64,000 bases of DNA from Mycobacterium sp. AT1 (GTDB lineage: Bacteria > Actinomycetota > Actinomycetes > Mycobacteriales > Mycobacteriaceae). The stretch is from the NCBI RefSeq assembly GCF_002043095.1, contig NZ_MVOC01000004.1:1-64000 (forward strand), in the 5' to 3' direction. Positions 54,040 through 62,535 of the stretch are shown here, piece after piece (the stretch's first letter is position 1; each line of letters opens with the position of its first letter). The translations under genes and the position numbers were made by a program. The notes under the pieces are model-generated. The model did not search any database and was not told the DNA's origin. It saw only the letters and a program-made list of their open reading frames with translations.

Positions 54040-55001
54040 GGTACCGCGATTGCTTCGTATCGTGACCGCAGGTACTCCTCGGCTGTCACCGGGAGATAGT
54101 CATGGTCCCGGCCCAGTGGCGGCGGAAACGACTCGATGACCTGGTCGAGGTTGGCCTCGTAGAAGAAGATCAACGAAATCAGTTCTTCGTCCGGCGCCTC
54201 TGAGCTAGGGGGCAGCACCCGGTGCATCGTCGAGGTCCACCGGTCGCCGGTCCAGCGGGCCATCAGATCGCCGATGTTGATGGTGTACGCGTCCGGGATC
54301 ACCGGGGCATCGATCCACTCGCCGTCTCGGGTGCATACCTGCAAGCCGCCGTAACCGGCCTCCCGGTCCAGAATGGTGATGGTGCCGAAGTCGGTGTGTG
54401 GGGCGATCCGGTACTGCCCCTCGAGGACGGGGCCGGTCCGATTCAAGGCGGGGTACCGGTTGATGTTGAACGAATGGGGGGAGGCCGCGCAACGGTCGAC
54501 GAACCAGTCGGCAGGCAGGCCCGCTGCCGTCGACAGCAGCTCCAGCAGGTCGGCGGCCAGCGCCCGCATGGCCCGCGCGTAGGCCTCGCACAGTTGTTGC
54601 AAGGCAGGCACTTCCGCAGGCCACACATTGGGCGTGAACCACTCGGCGTCCACCTCGGCGTCCCCGCTGGAGTCTTCGTGACCCGAGACGAACGTTTCCT
54701 TGAGGTCCGGCGGGAGCTCGACGTCCAGGAGGTAGCCGTTGGCCTCCTTGCCTGGAGGTATCCAGCCGCGCCCGCCGACGGCGGTGGCATAGGGCTCCTT
54801 GGTCGTGGTGGGCTGGCCGAAGAACAGCCTGGCTGCGGCGCGAATCTCAGCGCGCAGATCGGCCGGGATGCCATGCCCCGTGATCATCAGGAAGCCGCTC
54901 TCGATCAGCGCGCGATCCACCGTCGCGGCTAGTGCGGCCCGGTCGGCGGCAGAGCCGTTGCGCCACAGGGAAAGATCGACCAGCGGGATCGCGGCAGTCA
55001 T
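54036..55001 (-). CDS. 2-oxoglutarate/Fe(II)-dependent oxygenase, isopenicillin-N-synthase-like (copy 2)
   Basis: A 321-residue oxygenase: IPLVDLSLW and ESGFLMITGHGIP in the N-terminal domain, iron ligands in IAPHTDFGTITIL (HxD) and STMHRVLPP (His). At the 2-oxoglutarate site the Arg of RxS is not obvious (EELISLIFF), unlike copy 1, so the cosubstrate may be held differently. ATGA overlaps on both sides, with the permease stop and the deaminase start. Only moderately similar to copy 1, so the two likely act on different steps. Confidence 0.86.
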   Translation of the reverse strand: MTAAIPLVDLSLWRNGSAADRAALAATVDRALIESGFLMITGHGIPADLRAEIRAAARLFFGQPTTTKEPYATAVGGRGWIPPGKEANGYLLDVELPPDLKETFVSGHEDSSGDAEVDAEWFTPNVWPAEVPALQQLCEAYARAMRALAADLLELLSTAAGLPADWFVDRCAASPHSFNINRYPALNRTGPVLEGQYRIAPHTDFGTITILDREAGYGGLQVCTRDGEWIDAPVIPDAYTINIGDLMARWTGDRWTSTMHRVLPPSSEAPDEELISLIFFYEANLDQVIESFPPPLGRDHDYLPVTAEEYLRSRYEAIAVP

Positions 55002-56389
55002 GCAGAAGCTCCTTTGGTGAGACGTAACAGGATCGGGTAGGCGAGCGCGCCGACCAGGAACCCGGCGACGATGCTCAAATCAGCACCGCCGAGTGCCGCG
55101 GCGACCGGCCCGACGAAGACCGTGGTGCTGATGCACAGTGCCGCTGCCACCATGCCGAGCAGCTGTGCACCGACGCCTGCGGTCGAAAAGCTTTGCAACA
55201 CAGCTTCTGACGCGCGCGGGTAGCGGGCACGACGCAGAACCAGGTCGACCATGAACACCCCGGCCCATGGCGCGAACCAGATGATCATGAACAGCAGGAA
55301 GTTGCTGACGAATTGGTAGAAGCCGCCCGACAGGACCACCGCGGCGCCGACCACGCCGCACAGCACCCCGTCGACCAGCACGGCTTGCCAGCGTGAGATG
55401 CGGACACCGAGGGCTTGCAGCGTCACACCCGAGGAGTACAGGTCGACGCCGTTGAGCGACACCATCTGGACGATCACCAACACCAGATAGATCACCACCA
55501 GCCAGGCGGGGAACACCGTCGACAGCCCGGCCACCGGGTCGGATGCGTCCGGCATGGCGATGGCGATCGCCGCCCCCAGCGCCATCAGCAGGGTCTGCGG
55601 CACGCCGGCCCCGACTGTCACGGCGGCCACGATGCGCAGGCGGCTGGTGGTCGCGGGGAGATAGCGCGAATAGTCGGCAGCGGTCGAGGCCCACCCGAGC
55701 CCGGAACCGCTGGCGGCCAACGCGACTCCGCCGAGGAACAGTGCCCACGAGGCAGGTGCGGTGTCGGTGAGCTGGAGGTCGTCGGTCACCAGCCACGCCA
55801 TCGCGAGGAAGATCGCGGCGAACGGAATCACCAGGAGGCGAAGAACCTTCGTGATCGCTGCGTGCCCAAGCAGCGGCAACACCGCCTGCACCACCGACAG
55901 CGCGACGACGATCAGCACCTGGCCGCCGGTGGAGACCTGCACCCCCGCCATGTCCAGCAGTGCGCCCGTGGCCAGCACCATCACCACCAAGTCCAGGACT
56001 TCGTAGCCGAGCATCATGATCCAGTTGAAGAACGCGACCGGCCGTACGCCGGCGCGGCCGAAGATCATCTGCGAGACACCGAAGGTCGTCGTCCCCGCCG
56101 CAGGACCGGCGATCGAGACCACCCCGGCGATCACCCACGTCAGGTTTCCGAGCACGATCGCCGTCAGCGCCTGCCACCAGTTCAGGCCCATCGCCACCAG
56201 GAGCGTGCCGTAGACCACGGTCAGGACGTTCATCACCAGGCCGGACCACATGGCACCGAGGTGCCAGGGGCGACCGTGCCGCTCGGCCTCCGGGATGTAC
56301 TCGATCCCGCGTTGCTCGATGCCGAGGCCAGGAGAGCGATCGCTGTGACCTATCTGCTCTTCGGGGGGATCCTGCTCTATCGTGGTCAC
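54998..56389 (-). CDS. NCS1-family nucleobase permease (cytosine/purine type)
   Basis: A 463-residue transporter with about 12 hydrophobic segments. NCS1 landmarks: GLGIEQRGIEYIPEAERHGRPW at the N-terminus, GPAAGTTTFGVSQMIFGRAGVRPVAFFNW and TAADYSRYLPATTS. Start GTG 56389 with AGGACAACCA upstream; an in-frame ATG at 56431 would lie inside the regulatory repeats. First gene of the operon: it should import the base that the oxygenases and deaminase process. Confidence 0.86.
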   Translation of the reverse strand: MTTIEQDPPEEQIGHSDRSPGLGIEQRGIEYIPEAERHGRPWHLGAMWSGLVMNVLTVVYGTLLVAMGLNWWQALTAIVLGNLTWVIAGVVSIAGPAAGTTTFGVSQMIFGRAGVRPVAFFNWIMMLGYEVLDLVVMVLATGALLDMAGVQVSTGGQVLIVVALSVVQAVLPLLGHAAITKVLRLLVIPFAAIFLAMAWLVTDDLQLTDTAPASWALFLGGVALAASGSGLGWASTAADYSRYLPATTSRLRIVAAVTVGAGVPQTLLMALGAAIAIAMPDASDPVAGLSTVFPAWLVVIYLVLVIVQMVSLNGVDLYSSGVTLQALGVRISRWQAVLVDGVLCGVVGAAVVLSGGFYQFVSNFLLFMIIWFAPWAGVFMVDLVLRRARYPRASEAVLQSFSTAGVGAQLLGMVAAALCISTTVFVGPVAAALGGADLSIVAGFLVGALAYPILLRLTKGASA

Positions 56390-56486
56390 TGGTTGTCCTG
56401 TCGGTCGTACGGCGTTGATAAGTGACAGCAATAAGAGTGCCGTCTTTATATGTCAGAGCTATCAACCAAGTGTTGCGAGGGTGTTA
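56390..56486. promoter_or_regulatory. Divergent promoter region with compound inverted repeat, NCS1 operon/XRE-cupin
   Basis: GTTGATA (56414-56420) pairs with TATCAAC (56460-56466), and inside it TGACA (56423-56427) pairs with TGTCA (56451-56455). The two half-elements flank an AT-rich stretch between the operon start and the regulator start. It is the best candidate operator for the XRE-cupin regulator. Confidence 0.55.
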
Positions 56487-57065
56487 ATGACTGCCGAGGT
56501 AGGCCTGGACGAACGAGCGCTGGCAGTGCGTACCGGGGCGGCGATCCGGGCCATCCGTGAGAGGTGTCAGTTATCGATGCGTGAGGTCGCGACGCGCGCG
56601 GGGATCAGCCAGCCGTTCCTCAGCCAGATCGAACGCGGGCAGAGCATGCCGTCGATGGTCACCGTCTACCGGCTGGCCGAGACACTCGCCGTCACGCCCG
56701 GCGACCTGTTGCCGACCAGCACGGAATCCAAGGTGACGGTGGTGCGCAGCACCGAAGGCAGGCTGCTGCCGGTGGCCGACCGCCCCGACGCCGCACTGGG
56801 GCGCGTGCTGGTGCTCAGCCCCGACGAGCGGCTGCAGATCATCGAGTACCGGATCGAACGTGACCAATACATCGGCGAGTGGTTCCAAACGCCCGGAATC
56901 CTGGCCGTGTACGTGACGTCCGGTCAGCTCGACGTCGTGGTCGAGGGTGCGGGCACCTACCGCATCGGGGCTGGCGACCTGATCACCCATCCGTCACCGC
57001 TGCGGCACCGGTGGCTGCTCGTCGACAACGAGCCCGCCGACGCGCTGCTGGTGATCACCGAGTAG
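56487..57065 (+). CDS. XRE-family regulator with C-terminal cupin domain
   Basis: A 192-residue protein: HTH_3 at about 17-72 (IRAIRERCQLSMREVATRAGISQPFLSQIERGQSMPS) and a cupin sensor domain at 110-190 (GILAVYVTSGQLDVVVEGAGTYRIGAGDLITHPS). Start ATG 56487 after GAGGG. Divergent from the nucleobase operon; the common arrangement is a regulator that senses the imported or processed compound through its cupin. Confidence 0.88.
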   Translation: MTAEVGLDERALAVRTGAAIRAIRERCQLSMREVATRAGISQPFLSQIERGQSMPSMVTVYRLAETLAVTPGDLLPTSTESKVTVVRSTEGRLLPVADRPDAALGRVLVLSPDERLQIIEYRIERDQYIGEWFQTPGILAVYVTSGQLDVVVEGAGTYRIGAGDLITHPSPLRHRWLLVDNEPADALLVITE

Positions 57066-57193
57066 CTGTAGCTGACGTGCCGGTATGGGAAGTGCACGGC
57101 TGGTAGTCACGATCGCGGTCGCGTATTGGGCCTGGCCACGAGTCGTCCGGAAATCGATTGTCTCCGCGGAGAAGCACGCTTACGGTCGCAGGT

Positions 57194-57919
57194 ATGCCTG
57201 CCGATGCGCCGACCATTCTGGCCACCAGCGGAGGAATTGGTGCCGGCCGGCGCACCCGGTTCACCTTCACAGCCCTCACGGACTTGGCCGTTGAGCTGTC
57301 CGGGGTCAACGGTCGGGCCCCGCGGATGTGTCTGCTCGCCACGGCGATGGGTGATGACAAGGCGGTGCTGCACTATCTGACAGAGGCGGCGCAGAGCCGA
57401 GGGTTCGTGGCGTCGCACGTGTCGTTGTTCCCCATGCCCAACGTCGAGGACGTCGCCGCCCATCTGCTGGAGCAGGACGTGGTGTGGGTGTTCGGCGGGA
57501 GTGTCGCCGGCCTGCTGGCAATGTGGCGGCTGCACGGAGTCGACGTCGCCCTGCGTGAAGCATGGCAGGCGGGTGTGGTCCTGACGGGAATCTCGGCCGG
57601 ATCGATCTGCTGGCATGCCGGCGGCACCACCGACTCGTTCGGTCCGCAGCTGCGGCCGATCACCAACGGACTGGGTTTCGTGCCCTACGCCAACGGCGTT
57701 CACTACGACTCCGAGGCAGAGCGCCGCCCCCTTCTGCATTCCCTCGTTCGGGACGGGGTCTTGCCTGCCGCCTACGCCACCGATGACGGTGCCGGGCTGC
57801 TCTACCGCGGTACCGAATTCGTCGAAGCCGTCAGTGAAAGAGATTTGGCTGGAGCATATTTCATAGAAGAGTGTGACGGAGTTGCGGTCGAGACGGCCCT
57901 GGACGTTCGGCGGCTGTGA
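57194..57919 (+). CDS. Peptidase S51 (dipeptidase E/cyanophycinase-like)
   Basis: A 241-residue serine peptidase. The nucleophile elbow reads VVLTGISAGSICWHAGG near 132-148, and WVFGGSVAGLLAMW precedes it. The family cleaves Asp-X dipeptides or cyanophycin-type bonds. Start ATG 57194 after an AGG. It lies behind the XRE-cupin gene on the same strand after 128 bases and may or may not belong to that locus. Confidence 0.85.
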   Translation: MPADAPTILATSGGIGAGRRTRFTFTALTDLAVELSGVNGRAPRMCLLATAMGDDKAVLHYLTEAAQSRGFVASHVSLFPMPNVEDVAAHLLEQDVVWVFGGSVAGLLAMWRLHGVDVALREAWQAGVVLTGISAGSICWHAGGTTDSFGPQLRPITNGLGFVPYANGVHYDSEAERRPLLHSLVRDGVLPAAYATDDGAGLLYRGTEFVEAVSERDLAGAYFIEECDGVAVETALDVRRL

Positions 57920-57924
57920 CCATT

Positions 57925-58034
57925 CCAGCCCTCGCGGGCGGCGCCGGAGGCCAGTACCAGCCTGGCAGGGCTGGGTGTTGGAATCGAGGGCGCACGCACC
58001 ACGACTGGCCGTTAGAAGGTCCGCCCCCAACACC
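57925..58034. terminator. Structured convergent terminator region, S51 peptidase/HAD
   Basis: Two inverted repeats occupy the convergent gap: CCAGCCCT (57925-57932) with AGGGCTGG (57967-57974), and GGTGTTGG (57974-57981) with CCAACACC (58027-58034). They could fold as consecutive stems at the ends of both transcripts. No U-tract is clear. Confidence 0.35.
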
Positions 58035-58036
58035 AG

Positions 58037-58699
58037 TCACGCATGGTCAGCCACCGAAACACCTTTGTGGACAACATAATCGATTGCCTCAACGCAGTCG
58101 TTGGCGACGAACGTTGGCTGGTACCGGTCCTCGATCCAGGACCGACCTCGGTGCAGCCAGACACTGTCGATCAAGATGCTATTAGCCCCTCCGATGTCAG
58201 CGGTCGCAGAGTCGCCGATCATCCAAGCCCCATCCAGCGATAGACCGGTGCGGCGTGCAACTGCGCGAAAGATCTCCGGGTCCGGTTTCTTCGCGCCGAC
58301 GGCCTCCGAGATCACCCACGTTTCCACGAGGCGGTCCAGCCCGGTGACCGACAATTTGCGTTCCTGCTGAACTACTCGCCCGTTGGTGACAACCGCTGGC
58401 ACCCAGCCGGCGTTCCTCGCCCGCGTCAACCCCATTGGAACGGCAGGATCGAGCACCAGGTCGTCGGCCATCCCCGCGTCCAAGTCTGCTTGCAATGACG
58501 AGAACGCCGAATCGTCAAGGAGGTACTGGGAGCGAATCCGTTCCGCCAGCCGGGCACGTGGCTCATACCCGTCAGCGTCGGCGTCGACGAGCCAGTCGAC
58601 ATCGCCGCCGCGGGCCACTACGAAGCGCTCAGCCCACCTCAGGAATGCCGCCGCGCGATCCACCAACGTGTTGTCCAAGTCAAGCAACAACAGCGGCAT
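58037..58699 (-). CDS. HAD-superfamily phosphatase
   Basis: A 220-residue hydrolase. Motif I LLDLDNTLVD at 4-13, motif II VVTNG near 105, motif III KKPDPEIF near 136 and motif IV GDSATADIGGA near 162 are all present, with a helical C1 cap. Phosphomonoester hydrolysis with Mg2+ is expected; substrate unknown. Confidence 0.88.
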   Translation of the reverse strand: MPLLLLDLDNTLVDRAAAFLRWAERFVVARGGDVDWLVDADADGYEPRARLAERIRSQYLLDDSAFSSLQADLDAGMADDLVLDPAVPMGLTRARNAGWVPAVVTNGRVVQQERKLSVTGLDRLVETWVISEAVGAKKPDPEIFRAVARRTGLSLDGAWMIGDSATADIGGANSILIDSVWLHRGRSWIEDRYQPTFVANDCVEAIDYVVHKGVSVADHA

Positions 58700-58873
58700 C
58701 GTTCGAGTGTCACATAGGGCGATGGCGGCACTCGTGTCGAGCTACGACGCGCGCGCGAGTTTCTGTGGAGCCCAGGGCGGTCTCGGACCTAGAAAATCGA
58801 GACGACTCACTCTCTGTCTCACTTGTTGGGCTCGCTCGGGCGGCAGCGTCATCACGCAACCTGTCGCTGTCAA

Positions 58874-59617
58874 TCAGGTGAGGCCTAGGCCGCCATCGAG
58901 GGTCAGGATCTCGCCGGTCATGTAGTCGGACTCGATGAGTGATAGGGCGGTGTGTGCCACATCGTCTGGAGTCGCTGGGCGCCCCATCGGAGCCCGTTCG
59001 CGCCATAATGCTTGCGCTTCGGCCCATTCCGCGGTCATCGGAGTGTCCACGAGGCCGGGTGCGATTGCGTTGACCCGGATGTCGGGGGCGAGGGTAAGTG
59101 CGAGGAGCTTGGTGGTGTGGATGAGGGCGGCTTTGCTCGCCGAGTACGGGATGGAGGCCCCTTTGGGTCGCATCCCGGCGTGCGAGCTGATGTTGACGAC
59201 CGTCGACGGCCGGCCCCCTCTTGCAGAGGCGCGCAAGTGCGGTTCGGCTTCGGCGACGAGGTGAAATGGTGCGATCGTGTTGACCTCCAATAGTTTCCGC
59301 CACATCGACGTTGAGGCGCTCTGAAGATCGGAGTGCGGGATCACTGCGCTGATTCCAGCGTTGTTGACCAGTACGTCAAGACGCCCGGCGAGGCGCACGG
59401 AATCGGCGACAAGCCGCTGTCTGTCCTCATCTTCTGCGAGGTCCGCTTGGATGTAGTGGGCGTCGCCAAGTTCGGCAGCCAATGCGTTTCCAGCCTCGGT
59501 CGACGAACGCGAATGCACGACCACGCAATACTCGCGCCCGGCGAGGCGGCGAGCAATGGCCAGCCCTATTCCCGAGGTCGCTCCGGTCACCAACGCGACG
59601 CGCCTGATTTTGCCCAT
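58874..59617 (-). CDS. Short-chain dehydrogenase/reductase
   Basis: A 247-residue SDR: VTGATSGIGLAIA near 10-22, NNAG, and serine plus YSASK near 150-160; the C-terminus reads TGEILTLDGGLGL. FabG-like overall, but with no fatty-acid genes beside it. Single gene; substrate unknown. Confidence 0.88.
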   Translation of the reverse strand: MGKIRRVALVTGATSGIGLAIARRLAGREYCVVVHSRSSTEAGNALAAELGDAHYIQADLAEDEDRQRLVADSVRLAGRLDVLVNNAGISAVIPHSDLQSASTSMWRKLLEVNTIAPFHLVAEAEPHLRASARGGRPSTVVNISSHAGMRPKGASIPYSASKAALIHTTKLLALTLAPDIRVNAIAPGLVDTPMTAEWAEAQALWRERAPMGRPATPDDVAHTALSLIESDYMTGEILTLDGGLGLT

Positions 59618-60016
59618 GATTACACGCTAGCTCTGGTGACAAGACGAACTCGGGTCACGCTCAAGGTGGAATTCCGTCTCATTTTTAGAGCAACGAGACA
59701 GCGCGATCTTGCCCACACCTCTCCTCATCGGCGCGTGTCACGGTGCCTCATTTCCTGTCGCATTTCGCGTGTCTCAGATCCTCGATGTCAGAGAACAAGG
59801 ACACGATGGCGGATTGCGTCCGCCTTGTAGCCGACCGGATTGATTACTAGGCCGCATGCGGACCGCATCACACCGGGAAATCGCGCCGCATCCAAGGCCC
59901 CGGCGCCATTCACTGCCGTGAGGTGGCGCTAACCATCGACGGCCGAGCGGGACGTGGCACGAGAAGTCCCGTCAACTCGACCGGCGGCCTCCAACAGCCC
60001 GTCACCCACCAAACGC
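59618..60016. other. Intergenic stretch, no gene recognised
   Basis: Between the SDR start and the tRNA terminator. Short frames occur on both strands, but none has a ribosome site or a recognisable protein pattern. Confidence 0.5.
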
Positions 60017-60050
60017 AAAGGCCACGAACCATTTCTGGTTCGTGGCCTTT
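60017..60050 (-). terminator. Strong intrinsic terminator of tRNA-Leu
   Basis: A perfect 15-base-pair stem, AAAGGCCACGAACCA paired with TGGTTCGTGGCCTTT, encloses a four-base loop (TTTC). It begins 27 bases downstream of the tRNA 3' end on the minus strand. Confidence 0.8.
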
Positions 60051-60077
60051 GGCGTCGCGGTTTAGAACCGCTCATTG

Positions 60078-60160
60078 TGGGCGAAGGGGGACTTGAACCC
60101 CCACGTCCCGAAGGACACTGGCACCTGAAGCCAGCGCGTCTGCCATTCCGCCACTCGCCC
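60078..60160 (-). tRNA. tRNA-Leu (anticodon CAG)
   Basis: On the minus strand the gene starts GGGCGAGTGGCGGAATGGCA and closes with a matching acceptor stem (last pair G-U). The anticodon arm CTGGC-TTCAGGT-GCCAG gives CAG, reading CUG. A long variable arm (TGTCCTTCGGGACG) marks a class II tRNA, and the T arm GGGGG-TTCAAGT-CCCCC is intact. CCA is not encoded. In mycobacteria tRNA-Leu sits beside fhaA near oriC. Confidence 0.95.
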
Positions 60161-60395
60161 CAACAACCGGGAGAGACTATCACGCACTCGGGCCCACCTC
60201 CCAACCGCGCAGCTCGGCCCATGCGCGCCGTCGCACACGGCCCTGACCAGCCTCGATCCGATCGCCCCCAATGCTTGGTCACGTTCTGACGCCCGTGGCC
60301 GATACCATGCCAATAGGAATCGACACCCGCGACACGCAGGTTCATCTACTGCGTCGAGCGCGACCATCACGACGAACAGCGAGGCAGGCGGTGAC
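60161..60395. promoter_or_regulatory. Divergent region between tRNA-Leu and fhaA
   Basis: The 235 bases must hold the tRNA promoter and the fhaA operon promoter. No unambiguous -10/-35 pair or operator was found. Confidence 0.35.
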
Positions 60396-61880
60396 ATGGG
60401 ACTCGTCGACCGCTTCGAGCGCAAACTCGAGGCAACCGTCGGTGACACCTTTGCGCGTGTCTTCGGCGGCTCCATCGTTCCGCAGGAGGTCGAAGCGATC
60501 CTCCAACGCGAAGCCGACGCCGGCGCACGCGAAGTCGGAGGCGGCAGAATTTTGGCCCCAAACGACTACGTCATTACCCTCAGTGCATCCGACTTTCACA
60601 AGGTCCGCGCTGACCCCGACCTCACACCGACGACATTCGCCCGATACCTGGAGGGATACATCCGTGATCAAGGGTGGCAAACGTATGGTGATGTGGTCGT
60701 TGGATTCGAAGCGTCACCGCAGTTGCACACCGGCCAGTTTCGCACCCGTGGAACGGTCAACCCAGACTCGACCAGCGGCGCAAGCGCCTCTGCCCCCCCA
60801 GACCGTGCTCACACCGAACCAGGAGTTCCACCGATGACCGACAACCCGAGCTACCGCGGCGGCGGCCAGGGACCAGCGCAGCCTGGCGACGACTACTACG
60901 AGTACGGCCGTCAAGGCGACGAGCCCCGCGCCCCGTACCCGCCAGCCCCCGAAGGCGGATATCCGCCCGCGCCCGCTGCGGGTCAGCCCCCGCAGCCGGC
61001 CGGTGGTTACCCGGAGCAGGGTGGCTACGACCGTGGCGGATACCCGGACCAGGGCTACCCGCCGCCGTCCTATGACCAGCGCTCCCCCTCGGGCTACGGC
61101 CCGCCCGCGAGCCCGCCGGCCGGTTACCCGGACCAGGGTTACCGCCAGCCGCCTCCCGGATACGGCCCCCCGGCCGGCGCACCCGGTGGTTACGGCGAAT
61201 CCGGTGGCTACGACTACGGCCGCCCGCCGGCCCCACCCCGCGGTGAGGAGTACGGCCGTCCGGCCGAGCCTCAGCGTCCGGCCTACCCCGAGCAGGGCGG
61301 CTACCCGGACCAGGGTGGCTACTCCGAGCAAGGGGGCTACCCCGAGCAGGGCGGTTACGCAGACCAGGGCTACGGCGCCCAGGCCTACGGGCGTCCCGAG
61401 CAGGGTGGCTACGGCGCTCCTCAGGCGGACTACGGCCGCTACGGCGACCAGGGGTCACCTCAGGGTTACGCCGACCCCGGCTACGGCCAGCCTGCCGACG
61501 GCGGATACGGCCAGCCCGGGTACGACTACGGTCAGCCGCCTGCCGCAGCTCCGGTGGCCGGCTACGGCGCTGCCGGCGGTTACGGCTCCGCCGGTGCGAA
61601 CGTGACGCTGCAGCTGGACGACGGCAGCGGCCGCACGTACCAGCTCCGTGAGGGCGCCAACGTCATCGGACGCGGCCAGGACGCGCAGTTCCGCTTGCCG
61701 GACACCGGCGTCTCGCGCCGTCACCTGGAGATCCGTTGGGACGGGCAGGTCGCGCTGCTGTCCGATCTGAACTCCACCAACGGCACGACGGTCAACAACG
61801 CTCCTGTTCAGGAGTGGCAGCTGGCCGACGGTGACACCATCCGCCTTGGCCACTCCGAGATCATCGTCCGCGTTCACTGA
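60396..61880 (+). CDS. fhaA: FhaA, FHA-domain protein with DUF3662 and Gly/Pro/Tyr-rich linker
   Basis: A 494-residue cell-division/cell-wall scaffold. Domains: DUF3662 at 1-110 (MGLVDRFERKLEATVGDTFA), a long low-complexity linker at about 140-400 rich in GGYP-D/E-QGGY repeats, and a C-terminal FHA domain at 405-494 with VIGRGQDAQ, SRRHLEI and NSTNGTTVNN for phosphothreonine binding. In M. tuberculosis FhaA binds phosphorylated MviN/CwsA and is a Ser/Thr-kinase substrate. First gene before fhaB and pstP. Confidence 0.95.
   Translation: MGLVDRFERKLEATVGDTFARVFGGSIVPQEVEAILQREADAGAREVGGGRILAPNDYVITLSASDFHKVRADPDLTPTTFARYLEGYIRDQGWQTYGDVVVGFEASPQLHTGQFRTRGTVNPDSTSGASASAPPDRAHTEPGVPPMTDNPSYRGGGQGPAQPGDDYYEYGRQGDEPRAPYPPAPEGGYPPAPAAGQPPQPAGGYPEQGGYDRGGYPDQGYPPPSYDQRSPSGYGPPASPPAGYPDQGYRQPPPGYGPPAGAPGGYGESGGYDYGRPPAPPRGEEYGRPAEPQRPAYPEQGGYPDQGGYSEQGGYPEQGGYADQGYGAQAYGRPEQGGYGAPQADYGRYGDQGSPQGYADPGYGQPADGGYGQPGYDYGQPPAAAPVAGYGAAGGYGSAGANVTLQLDDGSGRTYQLREGANVIGRGQDAQFRLPDTGVSRRHLEIRWDGQVALLSDLNSTNGTTVNNAPVQEWQLADGDTIRLGHSEIIVRVH
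61000..61560 (+). repeat. Low-complexity repeat tract encoding Gly/Tyr/Pro-rich FhaA linker
   Basis: The DNA repeats variants of a unit encoding GGY-P-(D/E)-QGGY, densest at about 61285-61380 (for example GGYPDQGGYSEQGGYPEQ). Unit number is likely to vary between strains. Confidence 0.75.
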
Positions 61881-62064
61881 GCGCTCAGGCCGGTGACGGC
61901 TGGAGGCCAAGCCCGTACTCGTGCCTTGCACCCGTCACCGGCCCAAGTATCGTGACGTTGCCGACGACGGCTGAGTCAGCCGCAGGTCGGTCGCGACGCG
62001 GCCCGGGAAGCGGTGCGGTGACGCCGACACGGCGACATCGGGACGGTGACGGAGAGGACGTCAG

Positions 62065-62535
62065 ATGCAGGGGATAGTGCTGCAGCTGACACGCGTCGGT
62101 TTCCTGTTGCTGCTGTGGCTGTTCATCTGGTCCGTGCTTCGGATCCTGCGTACCGACATCTACGCCCCCACGGGTGCGGTGATGGTAAAGCGTGGGCTCG
62201 CGTTGCGCGGGACGTTGCTGCCCAGCCGCGGCCAGCGTCGCAACACCCCGCGCCAACTGGTGGTGACCGAAGGGGCGTTGGCGGGCACGCGCATTCAGTT
62301 GGGTGCCCAGCCCGTGCTGATCGGTCGCGCCGACGACTCGACGCTGGTGCTCACCGACGACTATTCGTCGACACGGCACGCGCGGCTGTCCCCACGAGGG
62401 TCGGAATGGTACGTCGAGGACCTAGGATCGACCAACGGTACATACCTTGACAGGGCGAAGGTGACGACGGCGGTAAGGGTTCCGATGGGCACGCCGGTGC
62501 GGATCGGCAAGACCGTGATCGAGTTGCGCCCATGA
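62065..62535 (+). CDS. fhaB: FhaB, membrane-anchored FHA-domain protein
   Basis: A 156-residue protein. One N-terminal membrane segment (LTRVGFLLLLWLFIWSVLRI, about 8-27) anchors it; the FHA domain at 65-156 has VLIGRADDS, SSTRHARL and DLGSTNGTYL. It couples PknA/PknB signalling to septum and lateral-wall growth in mycobacteria. Overlaps pstP by ATGA. Confidence 0.95.
   Translation: MQGIVLQLTRVGFLLLLWLFIWSVLRILRTDIYAPTGAVMVKRGLALRGTLLPSRGQRRNTPRQLVVTEGALAGTRIQLGAQPVLIGRADDSTLVLTDDYSSTRHARLSPRGSEWYVEDLGSTNGTYLDRAKVTTAVRVPMGTPVRIGKTVIELRP

Noticed and set aside
60017..60050. Long hairpin considered as an attachment site beside the tRNA
   Set aside because: A perfect stem with a four-base loop right after the tRNA is best explained as its terminator; no integrase or duplicated tRNA end is present.
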